Shown: piece after piece, positions 13,552 to 22,658 of the stretch | How positions within the stretch are numbered: position 1 is the stretch's first letter | Layout of the letters: each line of letters begins with the position of its first letter | Source: a virus | Strand: one strand, 5' to 3' | DNA length: 34,698 nucleotides | IMG/VR virus record: IMGVR_UViG_3300017527_000306 | Coordinates: 1-34,698 of that record | The notes under the pieces: generated by a model | Databases searched by the model: none | Told to the model about the DNA's origin: nothing | What the model saw: the letters and a program-made list of their open reading frames with translations, nothing else | Program-made: the position numbers and the translations under genes

Positions 13552-13567
13552 CGATTCATTTAATGAA
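13550..13567 (+). promoter_or_regulatory. 18-bp palindromic element, copy 2
   Basis: Identical to the element at 4903-4920 (AACGATTCATTTAATGAA, with TTCAT-TTA-ATGAA inside). It begins at the stop codon of the 13180 gene and lies 41 bases before the start of the DUF4406-like gene, in the same orientation relative to the downstream gene as copy 1. Confidence 0.6.
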
Positions 13568-13607
13568 TAGTAAAAGAAGCAGCGCATAGGAAAAAGGAGA
13601 CTAAGAA

Positions 13608-13952
13608 ATGAAAACAGCATTCGTATCAGGACCTTATTTTAACGTCGACGCAGAAAAAATAAAACAAAATATAGAATCCGCTAAAGACTGTGCCATCTGG
13701 CTATGGAACCATGACTACGCTGTCTTTTGTCCGCATTTAAACTCAGCGTGGTTTCATACACTTACTAATGCACCAGAAGAAACTTTCCTGCAGTTTTGTC
13801 TTAAGATCATTCGCTCCAATTTGATCGACATTCTAGTCCACGTGCCTAACTGGTCCATGTCAAATGGCTCTTGGAAGGAACATAATTTAGCATTAAACCT
13901 TCAGATTCCTATCTATAGATTTAATAAAGACAGACTTGAAAGGACAGACTGA
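13608..13952 (+). CDS. DUF4406-like (nucleoside 2-deoxyribosyltransferase-fold) protein
   Basis: The opening TAFVSGPYF, the IWLWNHDYAVFCPHLNSAW stretch (29-48), ILVHVPNW and SNGSWKEHNLAL (E91) are the hallmark positions of DUF4406, a Rossmann-like family related to nucleoside 2-deoxyribosyltransferases and common in phages. It may act in nucleotide salvage or base modification; the reaction is unproven. AAAAAGGAG precedes the ATG, and the palindromic element lies just upstream, so a new transcript may start here. Confidence 0.75.
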   Translation: MKTAFVSGPYFNVDAEKIKQNIESAKDCAIWLWNHDYAVFCPHLNSAWFHTLTNAPEETFLQFCLKIIRSNLIDILVHVPNWSMSNGSWKEHNLALNLQIPIYRFNKDRLERTD

Positions 13953-14004
13953 TGGACACCGACCAGCTATCTAAACTAGAAAAACAGGAATAAGGACTCT
14001 TAAA

Positions 14005-14196
14005 ATGTGGAAAGAATATAACTACGGTCCAGTCAATGATATGTCATTTTATGACAAGAATGGTGAGCCATTTAGCGGAACAATGCCAGAGTGGTTAGCG
14101 TTATACGATAATTTAATTTCTGGAATTAAAAATACAATTTCCGGCAAAGTTATGTTACTAGACTTTGAAGGTAACATCATAGCTAAAGGAGCCTAA
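14005..14196 (+). CDS. Hypothetical protein with PEWLA motif (63 aa)
   Basis: Not recognised. A beta-like first half (YNYGPVNDMSFYDKNGEPFSG) is followed by MPEWLALYDNLISGI and a hairpin (GKVMLLDFEGNIIAKG). Fifteen bases coding PEWLA are identical to those in the small gene at 5651, though the rest differs. AAGGACTC lies ahead of the start, a weaker ribosome binding site than the neighbours have. Confidence 0.55.
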   Translation: MWKEYNYGPVNDMSFYDKNGEPFSGTMPEWLALYDNLISGIKNTISGKVMLLDFEGNIIAKGA

Positions 14197-14203
14197 ATAA
14201 AAT

Positions 14204-15370
14204 ATGCCCCGCAAATGCTCTCCCTCTTGGCTAGATGCTTATCTAGCCTATACTCAATTTCAAGAAGCACCACCGATTTTCCATATGTGGATTGGCCTGA
14301 CTCTTATTGCAGCCTCGGTTAGACGGAATGTCTTTATGGACAGAAAATACTTCAAGACATTTCCTAATTTATATACTGGAATAGTCGGTCCTACCGGAGA
14401 CGGAAAAACCACTGCTGGAGACATAGGCATAGAAATCCTAAAAGCAGTTCCTGATATTGAAATAATAAAAGAAAAAGCAACTTCTTGGTATATCCTCGAA
14501 CTAATGGACAGTCTAACCACCTCAAAAGGCCACTCTGAATTCTTCATCTATGCTCCTGAAATGAAGACCTTTCTATCCGATCTAAACAAGACCGACCTAG
14601 TCACCTTGCTAACTTCTTTCTATACCTGTCCGGACGAGACTGAAAGTAGATTAAAGCAGCAGACTCCTGGAGGTGTAATAAAGAAGTTTAAAAACGTCTG
14701 TGTGAATCTTCTAGCGTGTTCGACACCGGAGTGGTTGACTACTGGAACCACAACCGACGACATATCTGGAGGATTCACCGGACGTTTCATTTATGCTTAT
14801 GCGGATAAGACAGACAGACAGAGTCCATTTCCAGAGGATCATTTTTCCTCGGATTTGATGGATTTAAAGCAAGATCTAATGGATGATTTAAAGCATATTA
14901 GCACTTTAAAGGGCCAAATGCTTATCACAAATCAAGCTAAAGCTGATTATATCTCTTGGTATAGCACAAGGAAAGAAGAATGCAAGGACGAAAGGCTCAT
15001 TGGATATTATTCAAGGAAAAGAGAATTGCTCTTTAAGCTTTGTATGCTCTTGAGTCTAGCCACGAACGACGACATGGTTATAGACGATGTGCTTTTAAAA
15101 GAAGCCCAGGCAATTTTACTGTCTGCGGAACAACAAATGGGCCAGGTCTTTAGTGGTATAGTAGACGATCCTACTTTAAAGTATAAGGATAATGTTCTTA
15201 GTCTAATAAGCAGATCCCCAGGACATGAAATTCCTAGATCAGATATTTTAAGAGCTAATCATAATAGGTTTGATAGTTTAGTTCTAGATAGGATAATAAC
15301 TAACTTAATAGAAGAAGATTATATATTAACAACAACAAGACAAGGAGTTGTTATTTATAAACTTAAATAA
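14204..15370 (+). CDS. DUF3987-like replicative ATPase / helicase
   Basis: The N-terminal helical segment (WLDAYLAYTQFQEAPPIFHMWIGLTLIAA) and FPNLYTGIVGPTGDGKTT, whose Walker A spans 62-70, match the DUF3987 family of phage and plasmid primase-helicase ATPases. FFIYAPEM (about 112-119) is the probable Walker B. GGFTGRFIYAYAD holds a candidate arginine finger. The last 70 residues look like a winged helix (RSDILRANHNRFDSLVLDRIITNLIEEDYI). No primase domain is attached, so it could serve as helicase beside the family A polymerase, with a separate primase elsewhere. Length 388 aa. Confidence 0.75.
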   Translation: MPRKCSPSWLDAYLAYTQFQEAPPIFHMWIGLTLIAASVRRNVFMDRKYFKTFPNLYTGIVGPTGDGKTTAGDIGIEILKAVPDIEIIKEKATSWYILELMDSLTTSKGHSEFFIYAPEMKTFLSDLNKTDLVTLLTSFYTCPDETESRLKQQTPGGVIKKFKNVCVNLLACSTPEWLTTGTTTDDISGGFTGRFIYAYADKTDRQSPFPEDHFSSDLMDLKQDLMDDLKHISTLKGQMLITNQAKADYISWYSTRKEECKDERLIGYYSRKRELLFKLCMLLSLATNDDMVIDDVLLKEAQAILLSAEQQMGQVFSGIVDDPTLKYKDNVLSLISRSPGHEIPRSDILRANHNRFDSLVLDRIITNLIEEDYILTTTRQGVVIYKLK

Positions 15371-15380
15371 AGGAAATAAA

Positions 15381-15599
15381 ATGAAAACACCAGAAAAACT
15401 AGCAGAAGAACATTGGAGGTTTATGGAGGAATTTATTAAGAGTCTAACTCAAACAGTCGAAACGGTTGAGTTAAATTTAAGTAAACTAGCACATGATAAA
15501 TTTCTATACACGTCTGCATTTATTCATGGCTACAAACACGGCACTGCAAACATTGATAAAGAAACATGGGCAAGACTTAAACCTGAATCAAGACCATAA
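15381..15599 (+). CDS. Hypothetical protein (72 aa)
   Basis: Not recognised beyond its general type. The sequence is helical: EKLAEEHWRFMEEFIKSLTQ and then KLAHDKFLYTSAFIHGYKHG, a His/Tyr-rich helix seen in small phage early proteins. ATG 15381 follows AAAGGAAAT; an earlier in-frame start would overlap the helicase gene. Confidence 0.6.
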   Translation: MKTPEKLAEEHWRFMEEFIKSLTQTVETVELNLSKLAHDKFLYTSAFIHGYKHGTANIDKETWARLKPESRP

Positions 15600-15623
15600 A
15601 GGAGTTATGATATACAAACTAAA

Positions 15624-15713
15624 ATGAAAAAAATAGCAGAGATTATACTGGCAATACTTATAGTGTCTTTCTGGTTGTTTATTTACATAATGATCTATAG
15701 AAATACGAACTAA
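15624..15713 (+). CDS. Tiny single-TM peptide (29 aa)
   Basis: MKKIAEIILAILIVSFWLFI leads into a short tail, so nearly the whole peptide is a transmembrane helix. The good ribosome binding site (AAAGGAG, about 15598-15604) actually serves an ATG at 15607 that codes only MIYKLK before a stop overlapping this start (ATGA), so translation may be coupled through that mini-frame. Its TAA shares two bases with the stop of the convergent gene on the other strand. Confidence 0.45.
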   Translation: MKKIAEIILAILIVSFWLFIYIMIYRNTN

Positions 15714-18700
15714 CGCAACGTGCCTAAAGTAACTGTCTCTAATTCATCCAATCCCTTCAAACCTTTGGCTTTCTTAGTCTTATCACTATACTGTCCCATT
15801 GCAATACCATAAGGACTCTCACCTCTTTTAATTGCCTTGGACATTTTATGCGCCTGGACTGTTCCAGGGACTCCAGCTCCTTTGCCAATCAATACATAAG
15901 GATCTTCTTTAATAGGATAGTCTGTAAAATATTTTCCAGCCTCAAACAAGAACTCAGCAGGTGCGCCAAGGACACTAGAACCATATCTAATTCCACCTCC
16001 AAACTGCGGTATAATCTCCGCAGCTTCTTTAAGGGCCATTCTAGTTGCTGCAAAATGATCATCGGTCTCGTCTAGCTTTTCTTTATAACCATGAATAACG
16101 CCTGGATACGGACTCGGAATACCAAAGACATCTTCGTACAAATACTCCATTATTGCAATCATAGTCAAGTATCCTAAACCTTTTACCACTGTTTGCTTTC
16201 TAGTAATATTCTCGTTCTTAACTCCTAAAACATCACCTGCAAGCCAGTTCCAATGGTTGATGACAAAAGTCTGGAATAAAGTAGCGGTCTTTCCTAAAGG
16301 AAAATACTGTATCTGGCTAACGTCGCTTTTTGCTGCGCTAGCTTGAGTTCGGTTGACTACACTATCAGCATAACGAACTTTTTGAGTTTCTGTAAAAGCC
16401 TTTCCGTTTTTTCCCTTCATACTTTCTGCTTTTATGTAAGCCCCTTGCCAAGTTACTAGAGCGGTTTGCATGTCCAAAAACTGCAAAGGCCAAAGGCCAG
16501 CTTTTGCAACCGAACTCCTGGCCTTTGTTAAAACAAGAGTCCTAACTGCATCTACTACATCTTGAGCTGCTACATCATAGACTCTTCCAACCAAAACTCT
16601 TGAACTCCTTAAAGCGTGTTCTCTTTTCTTTGGACTGACCAGAATGTCTAAGCCCTTTGCAATATTATGTGGCCCAACTTCTATCATACTGGGGCCAATA
16701 GCAGTCCACTGAATCCATGCACTTCTTAGATTAGCAGACAGAACAGCATAAGTCAGATTCCTACTAAGTCCAGCTGCTAACATGTCTATAACAGGACCAG
16801 TTGGGAGTTCTATCTTCATTCCGGCTTGGTGATTCAACCATCTGTTCAACCAACCAGCTGCTCTTGGTCTGGAATTAGCAAGAGTCCATCTTTGCATTTG
16901 GCCAGTCTTAGGATTAGGCACATCAAAATCACCAAGTAACTCTCTCAAGAAAGCAATCCTCGGACCCAAATGAATATGATCCAAAGCAGAATTTATATAC
17001 TGATGACCTATTTTAAAAGGATCTAGTTCCAATGGCACATATCCAACCTCAGTCTTTAATCCTTCCAAGCCACGTTTTTTCGCAAACCTAAAAGGAGTAA
17101 TCCCCATTTTAATCATCCGTGCGTCTAAAGGTTGTTGCATTATCTTATCTACAACTCTGTCTACAGCATTAGGATTATTTGGATCTTTCGTTGGACTCTC
17201 TACTGGATTGATTCCTAGTCTAGTTAAAAAGCCAAATTTATACATGAAAGTAAAATAGTTCTTTACCTTCGGAAAAGGATGACGACCAGCCTTTATTCTT
17301 GCTGCATTTAGACGGACGTAAAATTCCTCCAACCATTGTTGCATCTTGTCATATACAATCTGCTCTTTAGGACTTAATTCCTGTGGCACCTTTATACTCG
17401 TCTTAGCCATTTGTTCATGAGTAAGACTCTTAGGAATCTCTTGTCCTTTCTTCTTAGCTTTCTGTTGCAACTTAGCAAGCAATTTATCTCTGGCTTCTTT
17501 TTCCATATGCACGAGTCTATTAGCAACCCCTTGCTGTTTTGAGATTGCAAACAAGACTATATTCTTCCTGCTTTTAACACTCATTCCTTTCTGGAGTTTT
17601 CTTATTTCATTAGTCCATTTAAGTCTCTCTGTATTTCTATAATGCTCACCGTCTTTTACTGTATCATAGAAAATTGCCTTGAAGTCAGAGCCAAGAATAT
17701 CAAACGCCCTTGGTCCAGTAAGCCAGAGGTTTTTTGTTGTAAGACTGATTGGCAAATCCTGGCCTTTTTTCATAATCGCATCGCGGACATCTTTGTAGAC
17801 TGGAGGAAAGACTCTACCACCTGAGCCTTTTCTTTGTTTGACTACTTTTCCTGCTTTCGTATAAGGTGCTAAAGGATCGTCTAGTTGAGTAGGTTTTATG
17901 TTAGCTTTCCTGTCTCGGCGCTTTGCTAGTCTTTTTGATATAGATTCGTAGATAGACTGGAAGCCCATAGACTCTAGCAGAATGTCAGAGTCTCTAGACC
18001 AGGTTCCGCGATTATTAATGGCTTTAATCTGGTTATTATCAAAGACTATATATGTATCTGCATTTCCCTCACGCAGAATAACACCATCATAACCTAACTT
18101 CTTTAAAATATCCATCCGACTTACATAATGGCCAGCGTCCGGATATATTTCTTTAACATACTCCGGACCATAACCACCCTTTGGTTCATCGTAAACAGGA
18201 GTTCTTCCTTCTCTAACAGAGTCAAATGGAATCTTATGTTTTTTATAAAACGCATCAACCTCTGCACCAAGAGGATCTTCACCAAGACTACGCATATCAA
18301 AAGGCCGTTCCATTCTAATATAAAAAGCTCTAGTATTAGGTCTTCCTATTTGCTCGGCATATTTTGGACTAGTTGTAAACCAGGCACCCCTTAGTGTTTT
18401 AGTTGGAGGTACATCCGGACGAAAGCGCATACCACCCTGGTCGTAGTAACTAACTTCACGTATGTTTTCAAACTTGTCATAAGGTTTCTTGCTAAACCTC
18501 CCATGATAAACAACCAGTGGATTCCCTCGCTTATCTGCAACTTTACTCTTCCCAAACCATTTCTTAAAAGCTTTCTCAGCAACTTCATAAACTCCTTGAA
18601 AGCCCATTGCGTTTAGTGTAATCTCATTAGGCTCTTTACTAAACCTACTATCTATCTTAACTTCTTCTGGTTTAACACTAACTAACTTATTCTCCTTATC

Positions 18701-20461
18701 CAACCGAAGCCAGATTTTACCTTCTTTTATATTCGTAACCTCTCCAAGACCTTTTGATGTCTGAACTCTACTCCCTACGCTAAGCTCTCCTGCTTCTTGT
18801 TTTCTCAGACTTCTAATCCCTTGTCCTATAGCATTATTCAAACTATCTGCACTAGCAAGAGTCTTTCCGCTTGCTTTATTCTTGACAATCCACTTACTTC
18901 CTTTCTTATTTATATCAAATAAATCCAGTTCTCTAACCGGAGACTTACTCTCAGCAGACTCACTTACAAAAGTACTCCAGGGTTTTTCCGTTATGCTTTT
19001 TCTCTGTTCTATTCCATAAGCTTGTCTTAAAACCTCCCCACTACTTTCTGCTATAACAGGAACATCCACTCCATATTTCTCTTTAATCTCTGCTGCTTTT
19101 TTAGGATCAGTTAAAACAAGTTTGTCTAACTGCTGTCTCTCTGAAACTTCTTCTAAGCCTTTTGGTTCTTTTTGTCTTATACCTATTGTCTCAAAAACAA
19201 CTCGATTTCCTTTAGCGTCGACAAGAGGAACATCAGCATCCTTTTCACGACGTGCAACACCAGGAACCTTTGCAATAGTTGTATACTCTACCGGAGCGTC
19301 TCTTTCGCTCTTTTTTGTAATACTAACAGTCTCTCCATCTTTCTTGATCCACCTTTCCTCCATTTCTTTAGGTCTGAGTTTTTCTAATTTTCTAGTCTCT
19401 CTATTCAAATCCGCTAAACTATCTTTATCTAGCTTAAGTTCAACCGGACTTTCATATCCTTTCATTGCAATAGGATACTCACCCATTCTCTTGTCTGCTT
19501 GAAAAACCTTAAGACTCTGTCTAGGCTGCATCCAAGGAGGACTTACTCTCATTTCCTCAGCAGCTTTTTCTGCTTTTATGTCTAGTTCTCTGTCTGAGAT
19601 TCTGTTATACTGTTCCTCTAGTAACTGATCTGTAGTCAGGTCAATATCCATGTCTTTGAACAGATCACCTAGTTCTTTCTTCTGCTTGCTCATTTTTTTA
19701 AGAGCTTTTTCCCTTTCTCTAATTTGTCGCATCAGTTTCCTACGAGCTTTAAAATCCAGCCCTTGTTTACTACCTCCTGTGAATCCAAGTCCGAGACCAA
19801 TAGCACCGGCTTTTACTGCTTCTCTAGGACTTCCTGTCTTGATATAAGCCTGCAAACCAAACAATCCTGCAAGTGCAGCCATGTGTTCTGCTTTTGGATA
19901 AGCTCCGACTGCTTTCAACGCTCTCCCAAACAAAGCACCTTCGGCACCTGCGATGGCTATATCTAATGCACTCGTATCTTTCTGCGCTCCTGTATCCGTG
20001 ATTCCTAAAAAAGCCATCTTACTGGCAATTCCACCAGGGAGTGCAATCAACGTAGCAATTTCTCCAGTTGCCTCGACCAAACCAGAAGCTATTTCCTCAG
20101 CTAAAGTATCAGGAGTCCATTCTTTCGGAACCTTCATTAAATCCGCGTCTAGAAAAGTATCCAGTGCTTTACGACCCCACTTCCACGGGCCTCTTTGGAT
20201 TCTCAAACCCTCTGGCCATAGTCCTTTTTCAGACAGAAAATCCAGCTTCTCATTTACTTTACTAGCCAAAAGCTCATCTGCTCTTTCTGCGCTTCCGAAG
20301 ATATTACGGACTACTTCAAATGGTCTGCGCCCTGCATGTGCAAAACCATAAGCATAAGGTTTCCACATAGAGTCTAGTTCTTTCTTCAAACCAGCAGAAA
20401 ACTTCCCATCATCTATAGGAGGTCCACCTTTGTGCTTGTCGCCTAGTGTGATAGTCTCCAT
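15710..20461 (-). CDS. Giant internal virion / ejection protein with ART-like domain (gp16-like position)
   Basis: A 1583-aa protein in the place of T7 gp16, last of three consecutive genes (279, 353, 1583 aa). Residues 120-230 hold several small-residue hydrophobic segments that could enter a membrane; 236-270 is a coiled coil. About 645-830 resembles the ADP-ribosyltransferase domain of phage polyvalent proteins (VVYHGRFS, GAWFTTSPKYAEQIG, GYDGVIL, YIVFDNNQIKAINNRGTW). The last 300 residues contain GKTATLFQTFVINHWNWLAGD, a conserved-looking polyvalent-type region. MGFQ..YE occurs just before and just after the ART part. Probably packed in the head and injected. TAATG overlap with the gene before. 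Confidence 0.75.
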   Translation of the reverse strand: METITLGDKHKGGPPIDDGKFSAGLKKELDSMWKPYAYGFAHAGRRPFEVVRNIFGSAERADELLASKVNEKLDFLSEKGLWPEGLRIQRGPWKWGRKALDTFLDADLMKVPKEWTPDTLAEEIASGLVEATGEIATLIALPGGIASKMAFLGITDTGAQKDTSALDIAIAGAEGALFGRALKAVGAYPKAEHMAALAGLFGLQAYIKTGSPREAVKAGAIGLGLGFTGGSKQGLDFKARRKLMRQIREREKALKKMSKQKKELGDLFKDMDIDLTTDQLLEEQYNRISDRELDIKAEKAAEEMRVSPPWMQPRQSLKVFQADKRMGEYPIAMKGYESPVELKLDKDSLADLNRETRKLEKLRPKEMEERWIKKDGETVSITKKSERDAPVEYTTIAKVPGVARREKDADVPLVDAKGNRVVFETIGIRQKEPKGLEEVSERQQLDKLVLTDPKKAAEIKEKYGVDVPVIAESSGEVLRQAYGIEQRKSITEKPWSTFVSESAESKSPVRELDLFDINKKGSKWIVKNKASGKTLASADSLNNAIGQGIRSLRKQEAGELSVGSRVQTSKGLGEVTNIKEGKIWLRLDKENKLVSVKPEEVKIDSRFSKEPNEITLNAMGFQGVYEVAEKAFKKWFGKSKVADKRGNPLVVYHGRFSKKPYDKFENIREVSYYDQGGMRFRPDVPPTKTLRGAWFTTSPKYAEQIGRPNTRAFYIRMERPFDMRSLGEDPLGAEVDAFYKKHKIPFDSVREGRTPVYDEPKGGYGPEYVKEIYPDAGHYVSRMDILKKLGYDGVILREGNADTYIVFDNNQIKAINNRGTWSRDSDILLESMGFQSIYESISKRLAKRRDRKANIKPTQLDDPLAPYTKAGKVVKQRKGSGGRVFPPVYKDVRDAIMKKGQDLPISLTTKNLWLTGPRAFDILGSDFKAIFYDTVKDGEHYRNTERLKWTNEIRKLQKGMSVKSRKNIVLFAISKQQGVANRLVHMEKEARDKLLAKLQQKAKKKGQEIPKSLTHEQMAKTSIKVPQELSPKEQIVYDKMQQWLEEFYVRLNAARIKAGRHPFPKVKNYFTFMYKFGFLTRLGINPVESPTKDPNNPNAVDRVVDKIMQQPLDARMIKMGITPFRFAKKRGLEGLKTEVGYVPLELDPFKIGHQYINSALDHIHLGPRIAFLRELLGDFDVPNPKTGQMQRWTLANSRPRAAGWLNRWLNHQAGMKIELPTGPVIDMLAAGLSRNLTYAVLSANLRSAWIQWTAIGPSMIEVGPHNIAKGLDILVSPKKREHALRSSRVLVGRVYDVAAQDVVDAVRTLVLTKARSSVAKAGLWPLQFLDMQTALVTWQGAYIKAESMKGKNGKAFTETQKVRYADSVVNRTQASAAKSDVSQIQYFPLGKTATLFQTFVINHWNWLAGDVLGVKNENITRKQTVVKGLGYLTMIAIMEYLYEDVFGIPSPYPGVIHGYKEKLDETDDHFAATRMALKEAAEIIPQFGGGIRYGSSVLGAPAEFLFEAGKYFTDYPIKEDPYVLIGKGAGVPGTVQAHKMSKAIKRGESPYGIAMGQYSDKTKKAKGLKGLDELETVTLGTLR

Positions 20462-21522
20462 TACAATTCACCTTTTTTTTGTTTCCTAGGATATTCTCTA
20501 AGCATTTCGTTTATGATAGCGTTAATAGTCATTCCACGCCTATACGCACGTCTTTGTAAAGTAGCCATAGTTAGTTGCTTTCCGTTTTCATACAGCAGGT
20601 CTAGCTTAACAACTTTCTCTTTACCTTCATGCCATATATAAGTAGACTTCATAGCCGGTGCTTGTTTTTTATGGTACATATCTAGTTTAGGCAAAACGGC
20701 TTCTTTCTTCGGATTAGCTAAGACAGTAGTCATTATATTAGACAGTTCTTTATCTAATCTCTGCGCCTGGGACTGAGTTAAATTAGAAGCACCTGGAGGC
20801 AAGTTAACTTGTCCTGGCTGCGTTGGATCATAAGTCCCAACGTATAGATTACTGGCAGTTTCCGTCCCAGGGACTCCAGTAACGACTACACTTTTAGTCC
20901 TATCTTTTTTTGCTTCAGCAATTTTAACCCGTGCTGCAAGGGCTTTTAGTTCTGCAAATAGTTTCTGTCTAGCTAAAATACCTTTAGTTTCTTGCAGTTC
21001 CATCAGACCTTCTTGAATTTTCAACGCATTCTCTTCTTTTAACAACTTCAAAGGTCCGGTTATTTTTTCTATCTCAAGCTTAACTCCGGCAATATCACGA
21101 CCTATACGCGCTTTCTCAAGATCAGCAGCTATTGTTGCTAGTTCGGTAGGAGTTTTAGCTTTCTGCAAATCTATTTGATATTGCATGTATTCATTAGCAC
21201 TGAGTTGTCTACCATGACGCAGTTTTTCTAACTCAAGTCCCATCTTCTTTTGTTGGAGTACGAACTGCGCCGCTTCTTCCTTGCCAAACTCAGGAGGCCG
21301 TAACCAAACTCCGCCTTTACCAAATCTAACTGCCTGTCCACTATACTCACCTTTCTTAGGATCTATAGGTTTCCAGCCTTGTTCAAGCAGTTTGACTGTA
21401 CTCTGCATAGCGCGTTTGTTTCTTTCTTCTTCTGATTTTATAGACTGTTGTTCAGAAGCATGCGCTCCTTGCAAGAACGATGCGCCAGCAGGTGCCATTA
21501 GGTCTATTGTTCCGAAAGTCAT
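20461..21522 (-). CDS. Coiled-coil internal virion protein (gp15-like position)
   Basis: A 353-aa, mainly helical protein. From about 85 to 215 it is a long charged coiled coil (EEAAQFVLQQKKMGLELEKLRHGRQ onward). A Pro/Gly/Thr-rich segment follows (TGVPGTETASNLYVGTYDPTQPG), then a basic helical C-terminus (LQRRAYRRGMTINAIINEML). No enzymatic motif is seen. It stands between the 279-aa and 1583-aa genes, as gp15 stands between gp14 and gp16 of T7, so an ejection-channel role is inferred from order rather than from sequence. It overlaps the next gene by one base. Confidence 0.6.
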   Translation of the reverse strand: MTFGTIDLMAPAGASFLQGAHASEQQSIKSEEERNKRAMQSTVKLLEQGWKPIDPKKGEYSGQAVRFGKGGVWLRPPEFGKEEAAQFVLQQKKMGLELEKLRHGRQLSANEYMQYQIDLQKAKTPTELATIAADLEKARIGRDIAGVKLEIEKITGPLKLLKEENALKIQEGLMELQETKGILARQKLFAELKALAARVKIAEAKKDRTKSVVVTGVPGTETASNLYVGTYDPTQPGQVNLPPGASNLTQSQAQRLDKELSNIMTTVLANPKKEAVLPKLDMYHKKQAPAMKSTYIWHEGKEKVVKLDLLYENGKQLTMATLQRRAYRRGMTINAIINEMLREYPRKQKKGEL

Positions 21523-21532
21523 CTTGATCTCC

Positions 21533-22372
21533 TTAATATCCAGGATCGTACATAGGGTCGTATAAGGTTTGTTTTTTGACAGCTGACTTACTCATAGGCT
21601 CAGAAGCAGTAGGAGTTTTAGAAGGTATAGTCTTTTGCTGCATCAAAGGCTCTGTGTCTTTCGTCCTTGTTTCTTGATCTCCGTAAAACCCACTATACTT
21701 CATTATATCACCCATTGCTTGTCTCTGCACTCCCATCGCATTGACAGCAGCATTTAACGCAGCGCCGCTTTCTCCTGTTTGAAAACCACCAGCCTTAGCA
21801 TAAGCATCCGCCCTGGTGCCAGGTTGAGACTGTCCGAATGCCATAGCTTTGTTGAACCATTCATTTGTTATTTTAACATTCAGGTCTCTTTTAACGTCCC
21901 GAGCACCTCTAGTAGCTTGTCCCTTAGCATCCGCAACTCGCATAGACAACTCTTTCAATGCCCTGATTCTCTGACCGCCTGTCATGGTGTCATTTATCTT
22001 CTGCGCCTGGTCTCTTTCAACTCCATCCAAGTCTAAGAGCTTCTTATTAACAGACTCATCTACCTGATCGAACTGCTGCCTGATTCCAGGCACGTTTATA
22101 TAAGACCCGTCTTTATTCACTGCTTGTCCACCGCCCAAGAAGTATCTCAACAATCCAGCCGCTCGTCTGTAACTCTCATCATCATAACTACTCTCTGCAT
22201 TTGCAAGCATAGCATTAGCCAACTGCTGTTGATACTTAGCTCGTCCTTCTGCCAAGGCCATTTGTTTATTTGCAGACTTAGCGTGCTGTCTTTGGGAATA
22301 AATTCCTCCAGCAGCACTGCCAACGCCAACAACTACTTTAGCCCAATCAAACCAATTAGTTCCCTCTGGCAT
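21533..22372 (-). CDS. Internal virion protein (gp14-like position)
   Basis: A 279-aa protein with a small hydrophobic segment near the start (WAKVVVGVGSAAGGIYSQ), then an Ala/Gln-rich helical body (AKSANKQMALAEGRAKYQQQ) and a Pro/Ser/Lys-rich C-terminus. That plan, an N-terminal glycine-rich hydrophobic stretch followed by Ala-rich helices, is typical of gp14-like proteins in podoviruses, which line the ejection tunnel. AGGAGT precedes the start inside the 94-aa gene. Confidence 0.6.
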   Translation of the reverse strand: MPEGTNWFDWAKVVVGVGSAAGGIYSQRQHAKSANKQMALAEGRAKYQQQLANAMLANAESSYDDESYRRAAGLLRYFLGGGQAVNKDGSYINVPGIRQQFDQVDESVNKKLLDLDGVERDQAQKINDTMTGGQRIRALKELSMRVADAKGQATRGARDVKRDLNVKITNEWFNKAMAFGQSQPGTRADAYAKAGGFQTGESGAALNAAVNAMGVQRQAMGDIMKYSGFYGDQETRTKDTEPLMQQKTIPSKTPTASEPMSKSAVKKQTLYDPMYDPGY

Positions 22373-22373
22373 C

Positions 22374-22658
22374 TTAATAACTCCTACCTATTTGAGTTAT
22401 GGTTAAAGTTCCGTCACCTGTTACTTCCAGTCTCCAGTAATTTCTTTGCTTCGAATTATCCCGCATTATAAAACCCTTACTAGCTCCAGCGACTACAATG
22501 TCAAACTCAGTTACCATAGTATTATGCAACTCTGGTTGGCCTCTGAAGCCTTCTATTTTATCCAGTCTGTCTGTTATAAGACTAAAAACCCTATTACATT
22601 CATAAACTATTTCTTCTGGATCTTCTGTTCTTATTTTATAAGGTGTTGATCCACTCAT
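22374..22658 (-). CDS. Small structural-region protein (94 aa)
   Basis: The helical segment VFSLITDRLDKIEGFRGQPEL resembles a short motif (RLDKIEG.RG.P) common in small proteins encoded near phage tail genes. A beta-rich tail follows (KGFIMRDNSKQRNYWRLEVTGDGTLTITQIG). It overlaps the nozzle gene by ATGA and ends two bases before the gp14-like gene. It could be a tail accessory or trimerisation unit; not certain. Confidence 0.6.
   Translation of the reverse strand: MSGSTPYKIRTEDPEEIVYECNRVFSLITDRLDKIEGFRGQPELHNTMVTEFDIVVAGASKGFIMRDNSKQRNYWRLEVTGDGTLTITQIGRSY

Noticed and set aside
13952-13993. A 13-codon frame (MDTDQLSKLEKQE) with AAAGGA upstream and TGATG coupling to the DUF4406-like gene
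   Set aside because: Too short to support as a gene; could be chance or a coupling leader.
17642-20351. Several + strand frames of 60-132 codons opposite the giant ejection protein
   Set aside because: They are antisense to a 1583-aa frame, lack suitable ribosome binding sites and have low-complexity Ser/Leu/Phe composition, as expected for shadow frames.
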